Assembly (NCBI GenBank): GCA_964412395.1
Contig: CAYPOY010000005.1
Coordinates: 1 to 39,555, forward strand
Direction: 5' to 3'
DNA: 39,555 nucleotides
From: CAYPOY01 sp964412395
Lineage (GTDB): Bacteria; Chloroflexota; Anaerolineae; B4-G1
Within the stretch, counting starts at the first letter, position 1, and each line of letters opens with the position of its first letter. Both the position numbers and the translations under genes were made by a program. Shown one piece after another: positions 24,081 through 31,630 of the stretch. The notes beneath the pieces are model-generated. The model saw only the letters and a list, made by a program, of their open reading frames with translations, made no database searches and was not told where the DNA came from.

Positions 24081-27000
24081 ATGTCCTACCAACCCAACAT
24101 TCAGATTGACATCTCCCAAACCCTCCACGCCCTGGAGCGGCGGCACCTCGATGCGGCCACGCCACCCGCCGCACCGGTATGGGGCCAACTGGAGAGCGTA
24201 CCCTTCGTGCGCGTCATGGGCCTGGCCCGCTTCTGGGAGGGCGATGACGCCGTTGCCTTTGAGCAGTGCATCGAGGACCTGGTCGTCGGCGTCTGCGGCC
24301 AGGCTTTGCCATTGCTTTTCCTCGTCCTCGGCGGACGACACGGCGTGCAGGTCTACCTGGGACTGGAGGAGCCCGGCGCGGAGGCTCTCCTGCGCACCTC
24401 CCTCACCGCCGTCTTCCCCGGCATCCTGCTGGAGGAGCAGACCACCCTCAGACCCGGCTCTTCCCTCAACACCCAGGGCTACTTCGCCCACCTGGGGCGA
24501 CTCACCGGCATCCCTTCCCGCAAGACCGGCTACCCAACCACTCAACCATCTGACCAACCTACCAATCTACCAATTTACCAGTCTGCCAATCTACCAGTCC
24601 ACCAGATCGAACGCCTCCTCCGTGGCCTCTACGGCCAGACCTGGGGCTACTTCGTTCACGCTGCCCCGGTGGACCCCGGCGAGGTGGCTCGCCAGGCCCA
24701 GCGACTCTTTGAGCAACTCTCCGCTGTCTCGGGGCATGTGGACTGGCAACACAGCCGGCAGGCCCAGATGCTCCAGACCATCGGCCCCAACCAACAGCGG
24801 AGCGAATCGGAATCGCTCAACCGCACTGTCACCGATTACCGCGCCAAACGCTGCCTGGAACTCCTGGAGCGCCAGTTGCAGCGGCTGGAGGGAGGCAAGG
24901 CCCAGGGGATGTGGCAGACTGACGTTCACTTCTTCGCTGCCGAGCCAGCCACGCTTGGGCAAATGCGGGCGCTCCTGGGTGCCGTCTTCTCTGGCCCCGA
25001 CTCGACCCCCGACCCTGTCCGCACCTTTGCCTGCCGCCGGGAGACCCGCAGCCAGGCCGAGGACTTCACCACCCTGCTCCACTCGGGCGAACTGGCCACG
25101 CTGGTACAACTCCCCCGCCAGGAGTTCCCCGGCTACCGCGTCACCGACTACGCCCGCTTCGACACCGACCCCCTTACTGCCCTCCCCCCCGTTGGGGGGG
25201 ATGAGAGGGGGGGCGTCAACGTCGGCAAAATCCTCGATGGGCAGCGCGCCACCGGCAACTGGTTCGTCATCCCCAGCCACGACTTCGCCAAGCACGGCCT
25301 GGTCGTCGGCGTCACCGGTAGCGGCAAGACCAACACCTTATTCTATCTGCTGGACAAACTGTGGGACGCTGGCCGGGGTGTCCCCTTCCTGGTCATTGAG
25401 CCGGCCAAGGCAGAATACCGCGACCTGCGGGCCATCCCCAGCCTGAAGAACCTGCACGTCTACACCCTGGGCGACGAGACCGTCGCTCCTTTCCGCCTCA
25501 ACCCCTTCGAGTTCGAGGTCGGCCCCGCCGGCCGCATCCACGTCCAGACCCACATTGACTACCTCAAGTCGGTCTTCAACGCCGCCTTTATCCTCTACGC
25601 GCCGATGCCCTACGTCCTGGAGACCTGCCTGCACGAGATTTACCAGGACAAGGGCTGGGACCTGACTACCGGCCTCAACCGCCGCCTGCCGCCCCAGGAG
25701 CAAGGGAACGAGACCCGCTGGCCAGTCTTCCCCACCCTCGGCGATCTCTATCGCAAGATTGATAAAGTCGTCGAACGGCTGGGGTACGAGGAGCGCATCA
25801 AAATGGACGTGCGGGCCAGTCTCCAAACCCGCGTCGGCAGCCTGATGCTGGGCAGCAAGGGGCTGATGCTGGACACCCCCCACTCCGTCCCGATGGCCGA
25901 CCTGCTCTCCTATCCCACCGTGCTGGAATTGGAGCGCATCGGCAACGACGATGAGAAAGCGTTCCTCATCGGCCTGATCCTCACCCGCCTCTACGAGTAT
26001 CGCCGTCTGCAAGCCCAGGCCGGAGCGATTGGGGACAGCCTGCAACACGTGGCCGTCTTCGAGGAAGCTCACCGGTTGCTCAAGAACGTCCCCACCGAGG
26101 TGGAGACCGAGGCGGCTAATGTCAAGGGGCAGGCAGTGGAGACCTTCGCCAACATGCTCTCAGAGGTTCGCGCCTATGGCCAGGGTATCCTCATCGCCGA
26201 GCAGATCCCCACCAAACTGGCCCCCGACGCGGTCAAGAACACCAATCTCAAATTGATGCACCGTATCGTGGCGGCGGACGACCGGGAGGCGATGGGCGGC
26301 ACGATGAACCTGGACGAACCGCAACTGCGGGCCGTTGCCTCCCTCCCGGTCGGGCAGGCCGTGGCCTACGCCGAGGGCGCCGACAGCCCCTATCTCCTGC
26401 AGATCGTCAACTACAAGCGGCGACTGGAGGGCCAGCGGGTGCGTGACGTCCAGATTGCCCAGGCGATCAGGGAGGCCGTCCAGACTTCGCTCTACGACCC
26501 TGCGCCCGGCTATAGCCAGTACGTGGCGCGCGTGGATGGCCGCTTCGACCCGTCCGTGCGCGACCGGGCGCTGGGGATTATGCGCCGCCCCGACTTTACC
26601 CGCCTCTGGGCGCGGTATTTCCTCTCAGCGCTGCTGGACCCGTCCCAGGCGGTGCGGGGCTACCCGGCGCTGCTGCGGCTACAGCGGGGCGTCACCGGCG
26701 GCCTCAAGCCAGACGCAGAGCGACAAACGATGCTGGCACTGCTCCTCCACGCCGCCGCCGATCACTTCGAGGCCCGTGGTCGTGTCTACGGCTGGTTCTA
26801 CAACGTCGCCGAGCGCCTGCGGGTGCAGTTCGTCGCCGCCGCCGCCAGCGTGATTCAGGGGTTTGAAAACGACCAGGAGGTGCTGGCGCGACTGGCCGGG
26901 GCAATCGAGCTGCCGCTGCGGGCCTTCGCCGAGGCCTACCGCCAGCAGGTCACCCGCGAGGCTGGTCCCTTCGCCGGCTGCGTTTTCTGCCCCCGCCGCT

Positions 27001-27314
27001 GCCTCTACCGGCACGAGGTCGCGCTGCTGGCCGCCGACCGCACGCTGGAGCGGGACTTTGTCGCCACCATCCGTGAGACGCAGGACGACCAGGCGATGTG
27101 GCAGCGACTGGCCTGCCTGTGCGAGGAGGCGGCCTCTCAACTCGTGGCAGTGAGCGACCCAGCAGTTGCGCAGAAAGTGGCTCTGTGCTATGCTACGCAG
27201 ATGGGGGCGCGGCTCGACTTCAGCAGCGCCAACCAGCGCAAGTTGGTCAAGAATGTGAGACGAATCTTAACGTCACATGATCGGAAAGGAGACCGCGATG
27301 AATCATCCGCTTGA
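24081..27314 (+). CDS. HerA/DUF87-type ATPase, 1077 residues
   Basis: A large soluble ATPase. After a roughly 380-residue N-terminal region unlike anything recognised comes a HerA/FtsK-superfamily core. Walker A is GVTGSGKT at 410-417, and a VIEPAKAEYRDL strand follows. Walker B is VFEEAHRL with Glu661-Glu662, and an EQIPTKLAPDAVKNTN segment carries sensor or arginine-finger-like residues. A C-terminal region has a cysteine cluster (Cys967, Cys970, Cys974, in CVFCPRRC). Such ATPases form hexameric pumps for DNA or protein. No NurA nuclease or DNA-repair partner is nearby, and three small leader-bearing proteins follow, so protein or effector translocation is possible. Two repeat-like stretches lie within the coding sequence (24531-24606, 25184-25200). 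ATG at 24081 follows GAAGGAAG. The stop overlaps the next gene by 17 bases. Confidence 0.9.
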   Translation: MSYQPNIQIDISQTLHALERRHLDAATPPAAPVWGQLESVPFVRVMGLARFWEGDDAVAFEQCIEDLVVGVCGQALPLLFLVLGGRHGVQVYLGLEEPGAEALLRTSLTAVFPGILLEEQTTLRPGSSLNTQGYFAHLGRLTGIPSRKTGYPTTQPSDQPTNLPIYQSANLPVHQIERLLRGLYGQTWGYFVHAAPVDPGEVARQAQRLFEQLSAVSGHVDWQHSRQAQMLQTIGPNQQRSESESLNRTVTDYRAKRCLELLERQLQRLEGGKAQGMWQTDVHFFAAEPATLGQMRALLGAVFSGPDSTPDPVRTFACRRETRSQAEDFTTLLHSGELATLVQLPRQEFPGYRVTDYARFDTDPLTALPPVGGDERGGVNVGKILDGQRATGNWFVIPSHDFAKHGLVVGVTGSGKTNTLFYLLDKLWDAGRGVPFLVIEPAKAEYRDLRAIPSLKNLHVYTLGDETVAPFRLNPFEFEVGPAGRIHVQTHIDYLKSVFNAAFILYAPMPYVLETCLHEIYQDKGWDLTTGLNRRLPPQEQGNETRWPVFPTLGDLYRKIDKVVERLGYEERIKMDVRASLQTRVGSLMLGSKGLMLDTPHSVPMADLLSYPTVLELERIGNDDEKAFLIGLILTRLYEYRRLQAQAGAIGDSLQHVAVFEEAHRLLKNVPTEVETEAANVKGQAVETFANMLSEVRAYGQGILIAEQIPTKLAPDAVKNTNLKLMHRIVAADDREAMGGTMNLDEPQLRAVASLPVGQAVAYAEGADSPYLLQIVNYKRRLEGQRVRDVQIAQAIREAVQTSLYDPAPGYSQYVARVDGRFDPSVRDRALGIMRRPDFTRLWARYFLSALLDPSQAVRGYPALLRLQRGVTGGLKPDAERQTMLALLLHAAADHFEARGRVYGWFYNVAERLRVQFVAAAASVIQGFENDQEVLARLAGAIELPLRAFAEAYRQQVTREAGPFAGCVFCPRRCLYRHEVALLAADRTLERDFVATIRETQDDQAMWQRLACLCEEAASQLVAVSDPAVAQKVALCYATQMGARLDFSSANQRKLVKNVRRILTSHDRKGDRDESSA
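24531..24606. repeat. In-frame ACCAATCT-like repeat inside ATPase gene
   Basis: About nine degenerate 7-8 base units (ACCAATCT, ACCAATTT, ACCAGTCT and variants) are read in frame and give a low-complexity segment rich in Pro, Gln, Thr and Asn at about residues 151-175 of the ATPase. It resembles the intergenic short tandem repeats at 821 and 9566 in unit size. Confidence 0.75.
25184..25200. repeat. C7/G7 palindrome inside ATPase gene
   Basis: Seven C (25184-25190), GTT, then seven G (25194-25200), followed by a further G-rich stretch to 25213. It is read in frame as a Pro/Gly-rich loop (ALPPVGGDERGG) about 35 residues before Walker A. The flanking C-rich and G-rich composition is like the palindromic element at 31655-31692. 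Confidence 0.65.
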
Positions 27315-27612
27315 GACCCCTGAATCCGATGCCCTACGCCAGAACGAGGCGGAGGAACACCAGGCCCTGGAGAGCCGCCTGAGTCGGGCGGCGGAGGTGG
27401 AGCCGGAGGCAGTGCCAGACGTGCAAGCTTCTGAGGGCAACCTGGATTTACCTGAGGAGGCGCAGCCCGCCACAGCCAGCACCGAAAAGGGCACCGCCGG
27501 TCGGGCCGAGACCGGCCCTGAGAAAACCGAGGTCAAGAACTTTGACGCGGAGACGAGTGCTCCCAGGCCACCCGAGGGCTGGCATCCCAGCGGCCCGGAG
27601 GGAAGAGGGTGA
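27298..27612 (+). CDS. Small acidic protein with shared N-terminal motif
   Basis: A 104-residue, strongly acidic, low-complexity protein rich in Glu, Ala and Pro, predicted disordered from its composition. Residues 23-34 read ALESRLSRAAEV, which matches motifs at nearly the same position in the proteins at 27616 and 29533. It ends with PPEGWHPSGPEGRG and no toxin or enzyme domain is seen, so it could be a bare leader, a chaperone-like carrier or a truncated member. ATG at 27298 follows AAAGGAG with good spacing; the ORF can be extended to 27277 but without a better site. It overlaps the end of the ATPase gene by 17 bases, so the two are almost certainly co-translated. Confidence 0.75.
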   Translation: MNHPLETPESDALRQNEAEEHQALESRLSRAAEVEPEAVPDVQASEGNLDLPEEAQPATASTEKGTAGRAETGPEKTEVKNFDAETSAPRPPEGWHPSGPEGRG

Positions 27613-27615
27613 CCG

Positions 27616-28224
27616 ATGGCCAATGCGCCACACCATCCCGAACAGCGGATTGAACAGGTCCGCCCGGAGCCGGCGGAGCGGCCGGCATTGGAGAGCCGCG
27701 TCGCCCGGGCTGAGCCTGCCGGTGGCGATGCTCCTCCTGCGCCCGAACAGTCGGAGCAGCGGCAACTCCAGAGCGCCGTCGCCGACCGGGCCTATGAGCC
27801 ACCGGTCGAGGCACAGAGCAAAGTTGCCGCTGCTACGGATGCCACGCCAGAGACCGGCGGCATCCGCGACGTACCCCTGTCTCAGATCAATAACCCACAG
27901 ATCAATGACCCGGAGGACTTCCGCCCCGGCAGTTATGAGGGCCTGCGCCAGGATATGGAACGTCTGCAAGAGTTGAAGCCCTACATCGAGGCAGGTCAGG
28001 GCGAGCAAACCGCCGATGCCTGGGATCGTCAGCAGGAATCAGGGCACTACACCGAGGATGGGTACACCCGTGGCTATACCGATGCCTACAAGACCTACTA
28101 CGAGTCCGACCCGGTTGCGCTTTCGCCGACCGATGATGGCCGGTACGAGATCATCAACGGCCGTCATCGCGTCTACCTGGCCCGCGAGATGGGGTTGGAG
28201 ACCATCCCGGCCCGCATAGTATAG
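27616..28224 (+). CDS. Leader-motif protein with ParB-like C-terminus
   Basis: A 202-residue protein. The first 70 residues are disordered-looking and carry ALESRVARAEP at 24-34, aligned with the motif in its two neighbours. The C-terminal part (about 78-202) looks like a ParB/sulfiredoxin-type domain: IRDVPLSQINNPQIND, a variable middle, then RYEIINGRHRVYLAREMG with the GRHR box at about 182-185. ParB-like domains bind CTP or act as nucleases in other proteins, and such domains are known in bacterial effector toxins. Whether this one is toxic is inference. It starts four bases after the previous stop. The end is followed by a large hairpin element. Confidence 0.8.
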   Translation: MANAPHHPEQRIEQVRPEPAERPALESRVARAEPAGGDAPPAPEQSEQRQLQSAVADRAYEPPVEAQSKVAAATDATPETGGIRDVPLSQINNPQINDPEDFRPGSYEGLRQDMERLQELKPYIEAGQGEQTADAWDRQQESGHYTEDGYTRGYTDAYKTYYESDPVALSPTDDGRYEIINGRHRVYLAREMGLETIPARIV

Positions 28225-28229
28225 TTTGC

Positions 28230-28357
28230 GGTACAAAACTGTTTTCCAGTGCTCCCAGCCCCCGTCCCGGGGGCGGTTTAGGCACAAAACCGTGTCAAAA
28301 AGAGACCGCTTCCTGCATGGGCCGCCCCCGGGACGGGGGCTCGGAGCGTTTTGTACC
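28230..28357. repeat. Long inverted-repeat element (MITE-like hairpin)
   Basis: Outer arms of ten bases match exactly (28230-28239 and 28348-28357). Inner arms of 26 bases pair with a single mismatch (28251-28276 and 28322-28347) and are G/C-rich. A loop of about 45 bases lies between. No ORF lies inside. The form suits a small non-autonomous mobile element, or a structured transcript or terminator; no clear T-run follows. Confidence 0.8.
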
Positions 28358-28386
28358 GAGAACTAGTATAGGCCAATAGGACAATC

Positions 28387-28435
28387 CGTTGTTGCCCTAA
28401 TTCGTTGTTGTTCTAATTCGTTGTTGCTCTGAAAT
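28387..28435. repeat. Three 16-base tandem units (CGTTGTTG...)
   Basis: Three imperfect 16-17 base units begin at 28387, 28403 and 28419, each starting CGTTGTTG. They lie between the hairpin element and the Shine-Dalgarno of the gene at 28456. No promoter signal was recognised here. Confidence 0.7.
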
Positions 28436-28455
28436 CCGAGTTCCGGAGGTTCCCG

Positions 28456-29520
28456 ATGAAATGTCCAAAATGTGGCTTTGAAAACCGTCCCGATGCCCGT
28501 TTCTGCAAAAAGTGTGGCCAACCCCTGGAGGTACAGGCCGCTCCACAGCCCCCCGGTACTATCTGTCCTGCCTGCGGGGCCACCGCCAAGCCGGGGGCGC
28601 GCTTCTGCCCGCGCTGCGGCAAGCCGCTGCCGACCACACCTGCCCCGCCGACCCCGCCGCCGGCCCAACCGCCGCCTCCCGCGCCTACCCCGCTACCTCC
28701 TACCCAGCCGCAGATGCCGCCGATCTACACCCCACCACCCGCTCAACCGCCACCCCCGGCGCAACCCCCGGCCTACACACCACCGCCATCCCAGCCGCCG
28801 TCTGCTGCGCCCACCCCGCCGCATCCTACCCGGCCGCAGATGCCCCCCGCCTACACACCACCACCCGCTCAACCGCCACCCCCGGCCCAGCCCCCCGCCT
28901 ACACACCACCACCATCCCAGCCGCCACCAGTCGCGCAGCCTCCTGCGAAGCGCCGCTCTCCGCGCTGGATGTGGCCGGTAGTCGGTATCGGTGTGTTCCT
29001 CTGCCTCGCCGTCCTTGTCGTGGTGGCCATCAAGTTCGGGCCAGACCTCCTCGGCGACGGGGAAGAGCCTACCGCCACGCCCACATCTACAGCAACGAAA
29101 GCACCGACCGAGACACCCTCGCCGGAAACCCCCACCGAGCTGCCGCCGACTGAAACGCCGACGCCGGCCTTCGATGCTCAGATTGGCATCACCCTCTTCA
29201 CCGACACGGTGCGGATCGGCTCTCCGCTCACTGTCACCATAACGATCACTAACACAGGGGGAATCCCCTTGAGCAATCTGCACTACCAGTTGGTGGGGGA
29301 GTGGGCACCCTACCTCGAGTTGACGGCGGACGAGGTGGTAGAGCACGAGGGAGATATACCTCCTGGCACATTCGATGGGGCTACCTTCGTGCTCCGGGCC
29401 GCCCAGGAGGGCGAGGCCACGCTTCAGGCTTATGTGCTGATGGATGTGCATACCGACCCACCGTCCACGGAAAGCCTCCTGTCCGAGGAGATAGCGACGA
29501 TCACTATTATCACTCAGTGA
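28456..29520 (+). CDS. Zinc ribbon, proline repeat, membrane helix, Ig-like protein
   Basis: A 354-residue protein. Two zinc ribbons (Cys3/6/17/20 and Cys37/40/51/54) come first. A long Pro/Gln/Ala/Tyr linker (about 60-170) follows, with two 42-residue tandem units containing YTPPPAQPP. One membrane helix lies at about 175-198 (WMWPVVGIGVFLCLAVLVVV). Then come an acidic Thr/Pro spacer and an outer domain (about 238-354) like CARDB or DUF11 Ig-like folds (RIGSPLTVTITITNTGGIPLSN). It lacks a kinase domain, so it looks like the shell of a receptor with the kinase replaced by ribbons and proline repeats. ATG at 28456 follows CGGAGGT (28444-28450). It lies between two leader-motif proteins and may be a membrane partner of the ATPase system. 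Confidence 0.85.
   Translation: MKCPKCGFENRPDARFCKKCGQPLEVQAAPQPPGTICPACGATAKPGARFCPRCGKPLPTTPAPPTPPPAQPPPPAPTPLPPTQPQMPPIYTPPPAQPPPPAQPPAYTPPPSQPPSAAPTPPHPTRPQMPPAYTPPPAQPPPPAQPPAYTPPPSQPPPVAQPPAKRRSPRWMWPVVGIGVFLCLAVLVVVAIKFGPDLLGDGEEPTATPTSTATKAPTETPSPETPTELPPTETPTPAFDAQIGITLFTDTVRIGSPLTVTITITNTGGIPLSNLHYQLVGEWAPYLELTADEVVEHEGDIPPGTFDGATFVLRAAQEGEATLQAYVLMDVHTDPPSTESLLSEEIATITIITQ
28711..28962 (+). repeat. Two 126-base tandem units coding proline-rich repeats
   Basis: Unit 1 is 28711-28836 and unit 2 is 28837-28962, with strong similarity over the first 90 bases of each and weaker similarity after. Each codes 42 residues beginning QMPP. It is an in-frame expansion of the linker. Confidence 0.75.
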
Positions 29521-29532
29521 AGGAGCAATACG

Positions 29533-30168
29533 ATGGAGACTTTCGAACACCGGGAGGCTCAAGAGATACCCGAGCAACCAGAGTCCTACGAGCACGCCGA
29601 CCTGGAACGGGACTTGGCCCGCCGCGCCGAAGTCGGGGAAGCGACAGAGGTGCCCCCCGTCTCCGGCTTTGAGCAATCGGGCGTGACGACAAACGAAGAA
29701 ATCCAGATGCATCTGGAGGAAGACTTCCCGCCGGACCACGTCTCCCCTTCGACGATTGAGTCCATCGAGTACGTGAACGAGTACCAGGGCGCCGATGATG
29801 ACTATATCGCCGGCCGGCACCATTACACCAGCGAGACCACCGGCCACATTGAGATATATCCGCAGACCCCTGACGGCTGCGAGGACAAGGGGCAATTGGA
29901 GGAGACCATCGCGCACGAGGTAGGGCACAACGTCCACGCCAATCTCTCCCCGGAGGCCCAGACCACGTGGGAGCAGATCAGTACCACCAGCGGCCCCGAC
30001 GAGTTCGTGAGCGACTACGCCAAAACCGACGTCTACGAGGACTTTGCCGAAAGCTATGCCACTTATCAACACGACTCTGAACTGCTGCGTGAGGCAAGTT
30101 CCGCCAAGTACGACTTTATGCGCGATGAGGTATACCACGGGCACGAGTACCCGGCACGCCAGGTGTAG
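29533..30168 (+). CDS. Leader-motif protein with HExxH metallopeptidase domain
   Basis: A 211-residue protein. The N-terminus carries ADLERDLARRAEV (residues 22-34), aligned with motifs in the proteins at 27298 and 27616. The C-terminal part (about 65-211) is a zincin: HEVGH at 128-132 and, 36 residues on, VYEDFAESYATY, whose Glu169 or Glu173 may be the third zinc ligand. This pairing of HExxH with a downstream ED-FAE-like helix is like the anthrax lethal factor-type (ATLF) toxin peptidase domains. There is no signal peptide, so release would need a dedicated route. ATG at 29533 follows AAGGAGC. A downstream small gene (30183) could be its immunity or chaperone partner, but this is only from position. 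Confidence 0.83.
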   Translation: METFEHREAQEIPEQPESYEHADLERDLARRAEVGEATEVPPVSGFEQSGVTTNEEIQMHLEEDFPPDHVSPSTIESIEYVNEYQGADDDYIAGRHHYTSETTGHIEIYPQTPDGCEDKGQLEETIAHEVGHNVHANLSPEAQTTWEQISTTSGPDEFVSDYAKTDVYEDFAESYATYQHDSELLREASSAKYDFMRDEVYHGHEYPARQV

Positions 30169-30182
30169 GAGGATGTGATAAA

Positions 30183-30500
30183 ATGAGGAAACTGACGATT
30201 CGACAATTCGGCGGCCCAGACGTCGCCGAAGTGGAGCAGGACACTGCCGGACGCCTTCACTTGACCGTTCTGGCCCCCGAACTTGAGGACGAACTGCGAA
30301 CGTTGCTCAGCCAGTTGAGCGCCGGCCCGCTGCCGTTGCGTACCGGTCAGCGTGTGGAGACCCACAAGGGCATTGCCCACCAGACCGTTGTCCGCCAGGT
30401 GTCTCCCACCGACCCGGCCTTCCTGGTCGCCCTCTCCGATGCGCTGACCCGGAAGCGGGTTGGAGGCCAGCGTGTGCGAGGCGTGCTGACGGAGGAATGA
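30183..30500 (+). CDS. Hypothetical 105-residue protein
   Basis: Not recognised. It is a soluble, mixed alpha/beta-looking protein without cysteines, signal peptide or membrane helix. The start has a beta pattern (KLTIRQFGGPDVAEVEQD), then LEDELRTLLSQLSAGPLP looks helical, then a basic stretch and FLVALSDALTRKRV. ATG at 30183 follows a strong AGGAGG at 30168-30173, and a stop at 30500 is followed two bases later by the next start. It lies between the metallopeptidase and the SPFH-FHA gene. The position fits an immunity protein or cargo chaperone for the preceding protein, but the sequence alone does not show that. Confidence 0.8.
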   Translation: MRKLTIRQFGGPDVAEVEQDTAGRLHLTVLAPELEDELRTLLSQLSAGPLPLRTGQRVETHKGIAHQTVVRQVSPTDPAFLVALSDALTRKRVGGQRVRGVLTEE

Positions 30501-30501
30501 G

Positions 30502-30592
30502 ATGGGGAATCAACAGGGACCAACCGCAGCACAGAACCCATCCATCCAGGAGAACCTGATCCTCACCGTCGAACAGCAGGGCGGATTTTTCA
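30502..30592 (+). CDS. SPFH-FHA protein, N-terminal fragment (frameshifted)
   Basis: The first thirty or so codons of the SPFH-FHA gene. ATG at 30502 has GGAGG at 30491-30495. The frame reads MGNQQGPTAAQNPSIQEN then LILTVEQQGG. Near 30579-30590 the match to the SPFH domain shifts by one base into the frame used from there to 31630. Deleting one base near GGGCGGATTTTT restores EQQGDFSVLPLVRQGTVAVV. In this original frame the DNA stays open to 31032 by chance, but that product looks like unnatural shadow sequence. Confidence 0.65.
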
Positions 30593-30646
30593 GTCCTGCC
30601 CCTGGTCCGCCAGGGCACCGTCGCCGTTGTCCTGCGCAATGGGCGG

Positions 30647-31630
30647 GTGGATCAGATCATCGGCCCCGGCCGCTCGTTGATGTTCCGCCTCCCCTTCCAG
30701 AGCGTCGAGACTCTGTTAGTGGATACCAAGATCCGCAACCTGAACGTCGTCTCCCAGGGCGAGTTCCTCACCGCCGACCGCTGGCGGGTCAACGTCTCCC
30801 TGTGGGTCTCCTATCGCGTCACCGACCCGGCCCGCATCGCCGTCGAGTACGCCGAGCCGGTCCACGCGCTCTACAGCATGGTCAAGGACCTGCTGGGGCA
30901 GGTGATCAACCGGCAGGATTTCCAGACCTTGAGCCAGATGGGCCGCCAGGTAGTGCGCCAGGAGATTCTGAGCGGCAGTTCCCAGGTCGAGCAGACGCTG
31001 GGCATCGCGCTGACCGACGTGCGGGTGGATGACCTGACGCTGCCGGAGCGGGTCGGGACGGCCTTCGACGAGCGGCAGGTGGCCCAGATGGAGGGAGAGG
31101 CCGCGCAGTGGCGGCTGCGCGGCAAGTGGCAGGACATGCCCGAGTCGGTGCGGCGCAGCCACTTCCAGGAGCGGTTGGTGGAGAGCGCGATGTTCGTCAA
31201 CCCGCCGCTGCCCGGGACCGTGATGGGGCAAGGAGCAGTGGGCGTCCCCCAGGTGCCCGGTCCTGCGCCTGAGCCTCTCCCACCCGGCGGGCAGGTCATT
31301 GAGGGCCGGGTGGCCCCCACGCGCATGTTAGGTGAGGAAGTGTGGGGCCAGTTGGTCGTCGTGAGCGGCCCCAAACAGGGCATCATCTTCCCCCTGCGTT
31401 CCCCGATGGTGACCGTTGGCCGCGCTGGCGACAACGACATCGTTCTGCAGGACCCCACCGCCTCCGGCCACCACGCCCGCATCGAGCAGCGAGGGGCACA
31501 GGCGTTCATAGTAGACCTGAACAGTTCCAACGGCACATTCGTCAACGGTCAGCGCATCCAGCAGGCACAACTGACCGGTGGGGAGGTGGTCCTGATGGGA
31601 GACACCCACCTGCGGTTTGAACTTCTGTAA
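30647..31630 (+). CDS. SPFH/band-7 domain fused to FHA
   Basis: This is the main reading frame, extending upstream to the frameshift near 30585; 30647 is its first start-like codon (GTG) and has no ribosome-binding site. The joined protein would have about 375 residues. The N-terminal part resembles SPFH (stomatin, prohibitin, flotillin) domains: GTVAVVLRNGRVDQIIGPG, FQSVETLLVDTKIRNLNV, DRWRVNVSLWVSYRVTDP. No membrane helix precedes it. The C-terminus (about 280-375) is a canonical FHA domain: VGRAGDNDIVL, SGHHARIEQ, DLNSSNGTFVNG. SPFH proteins form ring-like membrane scaffolds; with FHA it may cluster phosphorylated partners such as the kinases. A membrane anchor would have to come from a partner or the N-terminus. 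Confidence 0.85.
   Translation: MDQIIGPGRSLMFRLPFQSVETLLVDTKIRNLNVVSQGEFLTADRWRVNVSLWVSYRVTDPARIAVEYAEPVHALYSMVKDLLGQVINRQDFQTLSQMGRQVVRQEILSGSSQVEQTLGIALTDVRVDDLTLPERVGTAFDERQVAQMEGEAAQWRLRGKWQDMPESVRRSHFQERLVESAMFVNPPLPGTVMGQGAVGVPQVPGPAPEPLPPGGQVIEGRVAPTRMLGEEVWGQLVVVSGPKQGIIFPLRSPMVTVGRAGDNDIVLQDPTASGHHARIEQRGAQAFIVDLNSSNGTFVNGQRIQQAQLTGGEVVLMGDTHLRFELL

Noticed and set aside
24081..27314. HerA-NurA DNA-repair operon
   Set aside because: No NurA-like nuclease or Mre11/Rad50 gene is adjacent, and the N-terminal 380 residues do not look like the short HAS barrel of archaeal HerA.
27298..27612. Calling the 104-residue protein a toxin
   Set aside because: It carries the leader motif but no recognisable enzymatic domain or catalytic residues.
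30502..31032. The frame of ATG 30502 read to 31032 as a 176-residue protein
   Set aside because: After about residue 30 the product is Arg/Pro-rich shadow sequence; the SPFH and FHA motifs lie in the next frame, so a frameshift is the better explanation.
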